NCBI GenBank assembly: GCA_934130285.1
Contig: CAKOXT010000002.1
Span: 330,811-394,810, forward strand
Source: an uncultured Clostridia bacterium
Lineage (GTDB): Bacteria > Bacillota > Clostridia > TANB77 > CAG-508
Reading direction: 5' to 3'
Length of the DNA stretch: 64,000 nt
Shown: positions 52,867 through 61,022 of the stretch, one piece after another
Position numbering within the stretch: position 1 is the stretch's first letter
Layout: each line of letters opens with the position of its first letter
The notes under the pieces: generated by a model
The model's input: the letters and a program-made list of their open reading frames with translations, nothing else
The model's database searches: none
Told to the model about the DNA's origin: nothing
Made by a program: the position numbers and the translations under genes

Positions 52867-53928
52867 ATGAGGTTTGTAACAAAAGAAACAGAACAAGAAT
52901 ATACAGAGTTTTTAGAAAGTCATGAGCGTTGTAATTTTCAACAGTCTTTGGAATGGGGAAAAGTTAAAACTAATTGGATAAAAGAAGTAGTTTTGGCTGA
53001 AGATGAAAATCATAAAATAATCGGATCTATATGTGTTTGGATTAGAAAAATGCCTATTTTCGGTAATATGATGTATTCTTCAAGAGGTCCTGTTTGTGAT
53101 ATTCATGACAAAAAGGTATTGGAACAATTAACTGAAGGAATAAAAGAATTAGGAAAAAAATATAATGCTTTTGTTTTGAGAATTGAACCAGATATAAAGA
53201 AAGATGATCAAGAATTTAGAAAGATAGTTGAAGAAATTGGTTATAAAATAAAAGATGATGCTAAAGATTTCAAAGATGAAATACAACCTCGTTTCGTATT
53301 TAGATTAGATATAAAAGGTAAAAATGAAGATGAAGTGTTAGCGGGATGCCATCAAAAAACTAGATATAATATTCGTTTAGCTAAGAAAAAAGGTGTTGTT
53401 GTTAAAGAGGGAACAAGAGAAGATTTAAAAGATTTTCATAAAATAATGATTGAAACAGGCAGTAGAGATGGATTTATTATTAGATCATTAGATTATTTTG
53501 AAAAAATGTATGACGAATTAGCTCCAAAACATATGAAATTACTTATGGCATATTATGAGGATAAGCCTATTTCAGGAATTATTCCAATTATGTATGGAAA
53601 TAAGACTTGGTATTTATATGGTGCAAGTAGCAATCAACATAGAAATTTAATGCCTAATTATTTACTACAATGGGAAATGATAAGACAAGCTATTCAAAAT
53701 AAATGTGATATATATGATTTTCGCGGAGTTTCTGGGGTTGTAGATGAAACACATCCACAATACGGATTATATAGATTTAAAAAAGGATTTGGTGCTGAGT
53801 TTACTGAGTTTATTGGAGAAGTTTATTGGCCATTTAAACCTTTAACTTACAAATTATATAAAATTGCAGAAAAAACATTTAGAACATTAAGAGATTGGAA
53901 AAGAAGAATAAAAGAACATAAGAAATAG
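52867..53928 (+). CDS. FemX/FemAB-type peptidoglycan cross-bridge aminoacyltransferase
   Basis: A member of the Fem family that uses aminoacyl-tRNA to add an amino acid to the lipid II stem peptide. The 353-residue protein has two GNAT-like domains: FQQSLEWGKVKTNW at the start, the HQKTRYNIRLAKKKGVVVKE hinge, GIIPIMYGNKTWYLYGASS, and the end block DFRGVSGVVDETHPQYGLYR-FKKGFG. Fem proteins need charged tRNA, and it directly follows a tRNA synthetase gene (cysS) and precedes alr. The amino acid added (Ala, Ser or Gly in known cases) is not readable. GAAAGGA precedes the ATG. Confidence 0.93.
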   Translation: MRFVTKETEQEYTEFLESHERCNFQQSLEWGKVKTNWIKEVVLAEDENHKIIGSICVWIRKMPIFGNMMYSSRGPVCDIHDKKVLEQLTEGIKELGKKYNAFVLRIEPDIKKDDQEFRKIVEEIGYKIKDDAKDFKDEIQPRFVFRLDIKGKNEDEVLAGCHQKTRYNIRLAKKKGVVVKEGTREDLKDFHKIMIETGSRDGFIIRSLDYFEKMYDELAPKHMKLLMAYYEDKPISGIIPIMYGNKTWYLYGASSNQHRNLMPNYLLQWEMIRQAIQNKCDIYDFRGVSGVVDETHPQYGLYRFKKGFGAEFTEFIGEVYWPFKPLTYKLYKIAEKTFRTLRDWKRRIKEHKK

Positions 53929-53939
53929 GAGAAAATTAT

Positions 53940-55031
53940 TTGAAAATATTAGAAGTTAATTCAGAGGATTTAAAACATAATATTGAAGTAATAAAGAAAA
54001 GGGCAAATAAAACAAAAATAATTGCAGTTGTAAAGGGAAATGCTTATGGTTTAGGCTTAGAAAAATTTGTAAAATTTTTAGTGAAAAACGGAATTAATTA
54101 TTTTGCTGTTTCATCAGTTGAGGAAGCTGTTGAACTTGCTAGTTTTAATATGAATATAAAGATCTTATGTATGGAAGCTACATCTATTGAAAGTGATTTA
54201 AAACTACTATTAGATAAAGATATAATTGTTACTATTGATAATTTTAAAGCAGGTGTATTATTAAATAAATTGGCTAGAAGTCAAAAAAAGAAAGCTACAG
54301 TTCATTTGAAAATTGATACAGGTTTTTCTAGGTATGGATTTGATTTTTCAAATAAAGAAGAAATTTTGAATACTGTTTTGGAAAATCCATCAATATTGGT
54401 TGAAGGAGTGTATTCTCATTTTTCGTCATCTTATTTAGATAATGGATATACTGATTTACAGTTCAATAGATTTTCGGAAATTAAGAATTTCTTGGAAGAA
54501 AAAAATATAAAAATTCCAATTTATCATATTGCAAATTCATCAGCTTTTTTAACAAGAGAAGATACTTTTTTGGATGCTGTTAGAATTGGTTCGGCTTTTT
54601 TAGGCAGAATATCAGTCAAAAATAATATTGGACTTAAAAGAATTGGTATGTTAAAATCAAATGTAGTTGATATAAAAAGTATTGATAAAGGTGCACCAAT
54701 TGGGTATTCAAATTCAGTTATTGCAAAAAGAAATATTAAAATAGCTGTTGTTCCTTTGGGGTACGCAGATGGTTTTAATGTGGAAATTAGTAATGATACT
54801 TTCAAATTTGTAGATAAATTAAGAATTTTAAAAAATTCGATTAGAAATCTATTTAAAGATAATAGAATTTATGTGAATATAAATGATTATAAGTGTCTTG
54901 TCCTTGGCAGGGTTGGGATGAATCATTTTGTTGTAGATATTACAGATAAGCAGATAAAACTGAATGATGAAGTAAAAATAGATGTATCACCAATATTAAT
55001 TAGTAGTAGAATAGAAAGGGAATATAAGTAA
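53940..55031 (+). CDS. alr: Alanine racemase
   Basis: PLP-dependent enzyme that makes D-alanine for peptidoglycan. The PLP lysine is Lys32 in AVVKGNAYGLG. The catalytic Tyr is in PIGYSNS and the fold is seen in VPLGYADGF. The usual GRxCMDQ block reads GRVGMNH, a divergent form. At 363 aa the length is normal. Start is TTG 53940, with AGGAG 8 bases before. It follows the Fem-type transferase by 11 bases and overlaps the next gene by one base, giving a wall-precursor operon. Confidence 0.92.
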   Translation: MKILEVNSEDLKHNIEVIKKRANKTKIIAVVKGNAYGLGLEKFVKFLVKNGINYFAVSSVEEAVELASFNMNIKILCMEATSIESDLKLLLDKDIIVTIDNFKAGVLLNKLARSQKKKATVHLKIDTGFSRYGFDFSNKEEILNTVLENPSILVEGVYSHFSSSYLDNGYTDLQFNRFSEIKNFLEEKNIKIPIYHIANSSAFLTREDTFLDAVRIGSAFLGRISVKNNIGLKRIGMLKSNVVDIKSIDKGAPIGYSNSVIAKRNIKIAVVPLGYADGFNVEISNDTFKFVDKLRILKNSIRNLFKDNRIYVNINDYKCLVLGRVGMNHFVVDITDKQIKLNDEVKIDVSPILISSRIEREYK

Positions 55032-55957
55032 TGGAAAAAACGAAAAAAATTGGATTTTTTAAAAGATTAAAAATGGCAATTTTTGAACTTGAAAATTATA
55101 TTCAGTTTATAAGTGAGAAATCTGGAAAAGCTATATTTTATAGTTTAAAACTTGTTATTATTTTATCATTTATAATAGTAGCTGCTAATGCTATTTTTGT
55201 ATATGCAAAGTATAATAATCCAACAAATTATTTAGATAATATAGTTCCAAATTTTGTGTATCAAGATTCAAAATTAGAAATAGACAAAGATGATTTGACG
55301 ACTGATGAAAAGAAAGCTACTGCAGAAGTTATGAAGCAGTTATCACCATCCATAAAAGAAATTTTTAGTGGACAAACATATTCAAAAACTGATTTGATGC
55401 AATATGTACAAGAGAATGAAAGAAATATAGTTATTATAGGTGTGGCTGTTGTGTTTATAGAGGGAATATTTGATTTATTTATATTCTGGATTATGATAGC
55501 TATTTTAACATCTTTTATTGGATGGATAGTATTAAAGTTTTTAAAAATTAAAATGAAATATTCAAGGTTATATGCTCTATCAACATATGCATCAACATTG
55601 TCAATAATATTGACAGTTATATATACAATGTTAAATACTTTCTTTGGAGTATATATAGATGTATTTGATTATTTATCAATGCTTATATCTTATATATATA
55701 TTACAGCAGTTATTTACATGATAAAATCAGATTTAATTAAACAACAACTTGAACTTATTAGAATAGCTACTGTTCAAGCTCAAGTAAAAGAGCAATTAGA
55801 TAAAGAAAAAGAGGAAGAAGAAAAAAGAAAAAAACAGGAAGAACCTAAAGACGAGAAAGAAAATGGATCAGATGAAGGCTCTGATAAAAAAGAGAAAGAA
55901 AAATCTGATGGAGAAAATAATGTTTATGATGATGAACCTGATGGCTCAGAAATTTAG
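55031..55957 (+). CDS. DUF1189-like multi-pass membrane protein
   Basis: A 308-residue membrane protein with an N-terminal stretch typical of DUF1189 (GFFKRLKMAIFELENYIQF), about four to five membrane segments, an extracytoplasmic loop after the first one, and a long charged C-terminal tail (KEKEEEEKRKKQEEPKDEKE) that is probably coiled. The function of the family is unknown. It overlaps alr by one base and precedes ftsH by 21 bases, so it may be linked with wall synthesis or membrane quality control, which is inference. Confidence 0.7.
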   Translation: MEKTKKIGFFKRLKMAIFELENYIQFISEKSGKAIFYSLKLVIILSFIIVAANAIFVYAKYNNPTNYLDNIVPNFVYQDSKLEIDKDDLTTDEKKATAEVMKQLSPSIKEIFSGQTYSKTDLMQYVQENERNIVIIGVAVVFIEGIFDLFIFWIMIAILTSFIGWIVLKFLKIKMKYSRLYALSTYASTLSIILTVIYTMLNTFFGVYIDVFDYLSMLISYIYITAVIYMIKSDLIKQQLELIRIATVQAQVKEQLDKEKEEEEKRKKQEEPKDEKENGSDEGSDKKEKEKSDGENNVYDDEPDGSEI

Positions 55958-55978
55958 TTCTTGAAAGGAAGAAGTAAA

Positions 55979-57778
55979 ATGAGTAACCCTAAAAAAAATA
56001 AGAAGAAAAATGGAAAGTTAATACTTGGAACTATTTTTGTATTAATTATTGTGGCTGTTACTGTTGGTATTTTGATTTATAGAGAAAATAAAGCAAAAGC
56101 TAATGAAATAACATATGATCAATTATATCAAGATATTATTGATAAAAAAGTTGAGAAAATTGAAATGACAGTTGGTGGAGCTACTGTTACAGTTAAATAT
56201 AAAGATGCTCCAGAAGATGAAGAAAAAACAACTAATGTTAATTCACTACAACCATTTATGGAATTTGTAAATGAACAATTGCAAGAAAATCCAGATATGA
56301 AAGTTGATTTAAAAATGCCTAACAAATTTGTTTCTTTCTTTGAAAATTTTGTTAGTTTTATTCCAACTATATTGTTAATTGCTTTAATGATAATGATATT
56401 TCAAATGCAAGGACTTGGAGACAAAGGAAAAGTATATGGCGGTGATGAAGAAAATTCAACAGATGTTAAGTTTAAAGATGTTGCAGGTTTAGATGAAGAA
56501 AAAGGTGAACTTATTGAAATTGTTGATTTCTTGAAGAATCCAAAGAAATTTCAAAGTATGGGAGCCAAGATTCCAAGAGGAATTTTGCTATATGGTAAGC
56601 CTGGAACTGGTAAAACTTTAATAGCTAAGGCTATTGCTGGCGAAGCGAATGTTCCATTTATATCAATGAGTGGATCTGAATTTATTGAAATGTTTGCAGG
56701 ATTAGGAGCTTCAAGAGTAAGAAAGTTATTTGAAAAAGCTAAAAAAATATCTCCTTGTATAGTTTTTATAGATGAGATTGATGCTATTGGTTCAAGAAGA
56801 ACAAGCAATAGTGGTGCTGAATCAGAAAATAATCAAACATTGAATCAATTACTTGTTGAAATGGATGGTTTTGAGTCTAATGAAACAGTAATTGTTTTGG
56901 CAGCAACTAATAGACCAGAAATGCTTGATAAGGCTTTATTAAGACCTGGAAGATTTGATAGACAAATTACAATTCCAGCACCTGATTTATTAGGAAGAGA
57001 AGAAATATTAAAATTATATACTAAAGATAAGAAGGTTGCTGAAGATGTTAATTTAAGAGAATTAGCTGGTGATACTGCTGGATTTACAGGAGCAGAGTTA
57101 TCTAATTTATTAAATGAAGCTGCAATTTTAGCAACAAGAAATAATCATAAAGTTATTGAAAAATCTGATATAGAGGCTGCTGTTAAAAAAATAACAGTTG
57201 GACTTGAAAAACATAATAGAGTTATTTCAGAAAAGGATAAGAAATTGACTGCATATCATGAAGCAGGTCATGCTGTTGTTAGTAAGTTCTTAGAGACACA
57301 AGATAATGTAAAAGAAATTTCAATTATTCCTAGAGGTTTAACAGGTGGATATACAATGTATAAAACTAATGAAGATAAGTTTTATGTTTCTAAGACTGAA
57401 TTGGAAGAAAAAATGATAGCATTACTTGGAGGAAGGGCTGCTGAAAAAATTGCTTTAAATGATATTTCAACAGGTGCAAGTAATGATATAGAAGTTGCTA
57501 CTGGAATTGCTAAAGATATGATTACTGTGTATGGTATGAGTAATTCTTTAGGACCAATTTCTTTAAAAGTTGATGAACCATATGAATTACAAATTTATGG
57601 TGAAGATATTGTTGATGAAGTGGGAAATCAAGTTAAGCAATTAGTTGATAATGCATATATTCAGGCTCAAAAAATTCTTTTAGATAATATAGATATATTA
57701 CACAGAGTTGCAACTACATTATTAGAAAAAGAAACCATATCTGAGGAAGAATTTGATAGTTTTTTTGAAAATAGATAA
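55979..57778 (+). CDS. ftsH: ATP-dependent zinc metalloprotease FtsH
   Basis: Membrane-bound AAA+ protease that extracts and degrades membrane and soluble proteins. In 599 aa: two membrane helices (residues ~13-33 and ~115-140) around an extracytoplasmic domain, the AAA module with Walker A GKPGTGKT (first Pro replaced by Lys), Walker B VFIDEIDAIG, the pore loop near MFAGLGASR, Arg finger block LRPGRFDR, and the zinc site HEAGH (near residue 427). GAAAGGAAG precedes ATG 55979; a TTG at 55961 is less likely. The C-terminus is short and lacks an extended acidic tail. Confidence 0.97.
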   Translation: MSNPKKNKKKNGKLILGTIFVLIIVAVTVGILIYRENKAKANEITYDQLYQDIIDKKVEKIEMTVGGATVTVKYKDAPEDEEKTTNVNSLQPFMEFVNEQLQENPDMKVDLKMPNKFVSFFENFVSFIPTILLIALMIMIFQMQGLGDKGKVYGGDEENSTDVKFKDVAGLDEEKGELIEIVDFLKNPKKFQSMGAKIPRGILLYGKPGTGKTLIAKAIAGEANVPFISMSGSEFIEMFAGLGASRVRKLFEKAKKISPCIVFIDEIDAIGSRRTSNSGAESENNQTLNQLLVEMDGFESNETVIVLAATNRPEMLDKALLRPGRFDRQITIPAPDLLGREEILKLYTKDKKVAEDVNLRELAGDTAGFTGAELSNLLNEAAILATRNNHKVIEKSDIEAAVKKITVGLEKHNRVISEKDKKLTAYHEAGHAVVSKFLETQDNVKEISIIPRGLTGGYTMYKTNEDKFYVSKTELEEKMIALLGGRAAEKIALNDISTGASNDIEVATGIAKDMITVYGMSNSLGPISLKVDEPYELQIYGEDIVDEVGNQVKQLVDNAYIQAQKILLDNIDILHRVATTLLEKETISEEEFDSFFENR

Positions 57779-57790
57779 TTGGAGTTTGTT

Positions 57791-57982
57791 ATGAGTGAAG
57801 AAAAGAAAAAACGTAGAAAGAAAAAAAGAAAAATTGGAACTGGAACTTTAATAATTTTTGCTGTAATTTGTATTGTATTAGCAGTTTTTTCATTAGTGCA
57901 TGATTTTAAGAAAATGAATAGAGCAGCAGGATATAGTGAAAAAATATTAAATTTATATTTGAATTCAAATGATAAAAAATAA
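57791..57982 (+). CDS. Small single-pass membrane protein, 63 aa
   Basis: I do not recognise the family. A highly basic N-terminus (SEEKKKRRKKKRKIG) precedes one hydrophobic segment (TLIIFAVICIVLAVFSLV) and a 25-residue outer tail. The strong positive-inside pattern gives an N-in topology. GGAG lies 6 bases before ATG 57791. It directly follows ftsH (12 bases) and precedes another single-pass protein gene, so all three are likely co-transcribed. A septum-protein-like role could be imagined from the topology, but nothing in the sequence shows it. Confidence 0.7.
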   Translation: MSEEKKKRRKKKRKIGTGTLIIFAVICIVLAVFSLVHDFKKMNRAAGYSEKILNLYLNSNDKK

Positions 57983-57996
57983 GGAGGAAAATACGA

Positions 57997-58635
57997 ATGA
58001 AAAGAAAGAGCTCTAGTCAGATAAAAAATATGCTTGTTTGGTTAGCAATTCTTATATTAGTAATATTAATTGGATTAATAATATTTGTACTTAATGTAAA
58101 TATAGAAAGTACAGGTTCTAATGATCAACCAGAAAATCAAGTCCAAAATGTTGTTGAAGATCCAAATTCTAATTTGATTGCTACTGATGCTGTTGAGGGA
58201 ATTGAATATAACATTATTGCCAAAGATGATCTAGCTTCTTATGAGATTGTTTTGAAAGATAAAAAGTTGTATTTTAATGTTATTGATGAAAACAAATTTT
58301 TAGGTAAGTTTTCTAAAAGTAAAGTTACAGATATAGAAAATGAAATAGCAATTCATGATTATAAAATAACTAATATATATGTTGGAAAATATAACGAAGA
58401 TGAGTATTTATTAGCTCTTACAGAAGATGGAGCTTTAGGTATAATGAATATAAATGATGCTGTTGAAGAAAATGTTTTTAGAATAAAAAATCAGTTAATA
58501 ACATTAGGTAAAGGAAAAATTGTTAATGTAGATAACGGGATTAAGGTATATGACAATAAAGAAGAAGAAACTATGATAATTGAAGCTGATGATGGAAAAA
58601 AATATAATTTAGATAATTTTGTCGAAGAAAAATAG
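57997..58635 (+). CDS. Membrane-anchored extracytoplasmic protein of unknown function
   Basis: A 212-residue protein with a short basic N-terminus, one membrane helix (residues ~12-34, LVWLAILILVILIGLIIFVL) and an outer beta-rich domain with repeating short strands (YEIVLKDKKLYFNVID, YNEDEYLLALTEDGALGIM) that loosely recall a beta-propeller-like or SH3-like fold; I cannot name it. AAGGAGG is before the ATG at 57997. Last gene of the unit before the rimP promoter. Confidence 0.75.
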   Translation: MKRKSSSQIKNMLVWLAILILVILIGLIIFVLNVNIESTGSNDQPENQVQNVVEDPNSNLIATDAVEGIEYNIIAKDDLASYEIVLKDKKLYFNVIDENKFLGKFSKSKVTDIENEIAIHDYKITNIYVGKYNEDEYLLALTEDGALGIMNINDAVEENVFRIKNQLITLGKGKIVNVDNGIKVYDNKEEETMIIEADDGKKYNLDNFVEEK

Positions 58636-58645
58636 CTTAAAAGGC

Positions 58646-58674
58646 TTGCAATTAGTGAGAAAAGATTGTATAAT
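58646..58674 (+). promoter_or_regulatory. Promoter of the rimP-nusA-infB operon
   Basis: TTGCAA (58646-58651), 17 bp, TATAAT (58669-58674), about 75 bases before rimP. Confidence 0.75.
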
Positions 58675-58699
58675 GATTAAGGCAAAATATTTTACAGGA

Positions 58700-58728
58700 G
58701 AGTGGAAGCAAATTCCACTCTTTATTTG
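58700..58728 (+). terminator. Leader hairpin/attenuator before rimP
   Basis: GAGTGGAA, GCAAA, TTCCACTC (58700-58720) followed by TTTATTTG. Placed between promoter and rimP, it could attenuate the operon; NusA autoregulation is a reasonable guess. Confidence 0.6.
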
Positions 58729-58748
58729 TATAATTAGGAGGAAAAATA

Positions 58749-59222
58749 TTGGCTGAAAATAATATTGAAAAAAAGACCAAAGAACTTTTAGAAAAAATTA
58801 TATTGGACTTGGGTTATGAATTATATGATATTGAATATGCTAAAGAAGGAAAAGAATATCATCTTTGTATTTATATTGATAAACCAGGTGAAGGTATATC
58901 AATAAATGATTGTGAAAAAGTAAATGATGCTATAACTGATGTGTTAGATAAAGCAGATTTTATTAAAGATCAATATTTTTTAGAAGTTTCATCAACAGGT
59001 TTAGAAAAGAATCTTAGAAAAGATGAACATTTTCAAAAACAGATTGGAAATAAGATTGAAGTTAAATTATTTTCAAAATTAAATAATCAAAATGTTTTTG
59101 AAGGGACATTGAAAGAAGTCAATAATGAATATTTAATTATTGAAACAGAAGATTCTGAAGTAAAGATAGATAGAAATAAAATTTCAACTGCAAAAACAGT
59201 TTATAATTGGAATGAAGAATAA
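58749..59222 (+). CDS. rimP: Ribosome maturation factor RimP
   Basis: Factor for 30S subunit maturation. The 157-residue protein has the N-terminal alpha/beta domain (ELYDIEYAKEGKEYHLCIYI, INDCEKVNDAITDVLDKADF, YFLEVSSTGLEKNLRK) and the C-terminal SH3-like barrel (GNKIEVKLFSKLNNQNVFEG). It starts with TTG, with AGGAGG 7 bases upstream. It is the first gene of the classical rimP-nusA-ylxR-ylxQ-infB operon. Confidence 0.95.
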   Translation: MAENNIEKKTKELLEKIILDLGYELYDIEYAKEGKEYHLCIYIDKPGEGISINDCEKVNDAITDVLDKADFIKDQYFLEVSSTGLEKNLRKDEHFQKQIGNKIEVKLFSKLNNQNVFEGTLKEVNNEYLIIETEDSEVKIDRNKISTAKTVYNWNEE

Positions 59223-59244
59223 TAAAAGAAATAAGGAAAGGAAT

Positions 59245-60423
59245 GTGATTAAAAAAATGAAAGCAATTGATATGAAAGAATTACTTATTGCTATGAAGGA
59301 TTTAGAAGAAGAAAGAGGAATAAAGAAAGACTATTTATTAGATTCATTAGAGATGGCTCTTGTTACAGCTTATAAAAAGAACTTTGATTCTGCTGATAAT
59401 GTTAAAGTTGTAATAGATAGAGAAACTGGTGAAACACATGTATATTCAAGCAAAATGGTAGTTGAAGCTGTTAAAGATAGCTGTTTTGAAATTTCATTAG
59501 ATGCTGCTAGAAAAGTAAGCAAAAAATATGATATTGGTGATGTTGTTGATGTTGAAATAGTTCCAAAGAATTTTGGAAGAATTGCTGCACAAACAGCAAA
59601 GCAAGTTGTTGTTCAAAAAATAAGAGAAGCTGAAAGAGAAATAGTTTATACAGAATTTAGTGATAAAAAAGGTGAGATTGTTACAGGACTTATTCAAAAA
59701 ACTGATGGAAATGCAATTGTAGTTGATTTAGGAAAAGTTGAAGGAATTATGCCTATTAAAGAACAAATTGCAACAGAAACTTATAGAGTTAATGATAAAA
59801 TTAGAGCTTATGTTGTTGATGTTGAAAAAGGAATTAAAGGAAATCCTCAAGTAATAATTTCAAGAAGTCATCCAGATTTTGTTAGAAGATTATTTGAATT
59901 TGAAATTCCTGAAATTTATGAAGGTTTAATTGAAATTAAAAATATTTCAAGAGATGCAGGTTCAAGAAGTAAAGTTGCTGTATATTCAACAAACGAAAAT
60001 ATTGATCCAGTAGGTTCATGTGTTGGACAAAAAGGTGTTAGAATCCAAAATATAATTAATGAATTACATGGAGAAAAAATTGATGTTATAGAATGGAATG
60101 AAGATCCAGCTGTATTTATAGCTGCTGCTTTATTACCAGCTCAAGTTTTAGCTGTTGATGTTAAAGAAGAAGAAAAATTTGCTCAAGTTATTGTTCCAGA
60201 TGATCAATTATCATTAGCTATTGGTAAATCAGGTCAAAATGCTAGACTTGCTGCTAGATTAACAAATTGGAAAATTGATATAAAGAGTGAATCACAATTT
60301 AGAAAAATGTTAGAAGAATCTCAAACAATAGAATCAGAAGAAACTGAAGAAGCTGAAGCTATTGAAAATGCTGAAGATGTTGAAGAAACAGTAGAAACTG
60401 AGGAAAATAACGAAAACGCTTAA
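59245..60423 (+). CDS. nusA: Transcription termination/antitermination factor NusA
   Basis: RNA polymerase-associated factor for pausing, termination and rRNA antitermination. N-terminal domain (MKELLIAMKDLEEERGIKKD), S1 domain (GEIVTGLIQKTDGNAIVVDL), KH1 and KH2 with GSCVGQKGVRIQ and AIGKSGQNARLAA, then an acidic tail (ETEEAEAIENAEDVEE) in place of the extra repeats of proteobacterial NusA. The start is uncertain: GTG 59245 has AAGGA 7 bases before it; ATG 59257 fits the family start but has a poorer site. Confidence 0.97.
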   Translation: MIKKMKAIDMKELLIAMKDLEEERGIKKDYLLDSLEMALVTAYKKNFDSADNVKVVIDRETGETHVYSSKMVVEAVKDSCFEISLDAARKVSKKYDIGDVVDVEIVPKNFGRIAAQTAKQVVVQKIREAEREIVYTEFSDKKGEIVTGLIQKTDGNAIVVDLGKVEGIMPIKEQIATETYRVNDKIRAYVVDVEKGIKGNPQVIISRSHPDFVRRLFEFEIPEIYEGLIEIKNISRDAGSRSKVAVYSTNENIDPVGSCVGQKGVRIQNIINELHGEKIDVIEWNEDPAVFIAAALLPAQVLAVDVKEEEKFAQVIVPDDQLSLAIGKSGQNARLAARLTNWKIDIKSESQFRKMLEESQTIESEETEEAEAIENAEDVEETVETEENNENA

Positions 60424-60441
60424 ATAAGGGAGTGAGAGTTT

Positions 60442-60714
60442 TTGAAGAAAATTCCAGAAAGAACATGTATAGGATGTAATCAAACAAAAGCTAAAAATGA
60501 ATTATTAAGAATTGTTAAAGATAAGGAAAATAATATATCTATTGATTTGACTGGAAAGAAAAATGGTAGAGGCGCATATATTTGTGCATGTGAAGAATGT
60601 TTAAATAAAGCTATAAAGTCAAATAGATTAGCTAAAATGTTTGAAATGAATATAAATAAAGAAATTTATGAAGATTTGAGGGATGTAATTGCAAACATAC
60701 CAAAAGAAGGTTAA
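60442..60714 (+). CDS. ylxR: YlxR family RNA-binding protein (RnpM)
   Basis: A 90-residue DUF448 protein. The family signature PERTCIGCNQTKAKNELLRI and GRGAYICACEECLNKAIKSN are clear. YlxR/RnpM has been linked to RNase P regulation in Bacillus, and the position between nusA and ylxQ is invariant in Firmicutes. TTG start at 60442 after AAGGGAGTGAGAG. It overlaps ylxQ by one base (TAATG), pointing to coupled translation. Confidence 0.95.
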   Translation: MKKIPERTCIGCNQTKAKNELLRIVKDKENNISIDLTGKKNGRGAYICACEECLNKAIKSNRLAKMFEMNINKEIYEDLRDVIANIPKEG

Positions 60715-61022
60715 TGGTTTATTGCGGGTTAGCTGCTAGAGCTGGTAAAATAGTTTGTGGAGCTGATGCGGTAAAAGAAGTTATATTAAGTAAAAAAGTT
60801 TTTGCAGTCATTATTGCTGAGGATTCGTCTTTGACCACTCGTGAAAAATTTTTGAGGTATGCTTCTGAAAACGATATTAAATGTTTTGTGTTTGGAAGTA
60901 TCGATGAAAATAGTAAAGCCATAGGAAAGAAGAACAAAGCTATTATTGCAGTGAAAGATAAAAATTTTTCAGAAGCAATTTGTCGAATAATTAATGGGGG
61001 TGATGCTATTGGACAAAATTAA
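60714..61022 (+). CDS. ylxQ: YlxQ, L7Ae family RNA-binding protein
   Basis: A 102-residue L7Ae/L30e-type RNA-binding protein (kink-turn binder in known relatives). GLAARAGKIVCGADAVKEVI and VIIAEDSSLTTREKFLRYAS are typical of the family. The ATG at 60714 overlaps the ylxR stop. The 3' end overlaps the start of infB. Its physiological target is unknown. Confidence 0.93.
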   Translation: MVYCGLAARAGKIVCGADAVKEVILSKKVFAVIIAEDSSLTTREKFLRYASENDIKCFVFGSIDENSKAIGKKNKAIIAVKDKNFSEAICRIINGGDAIGQN

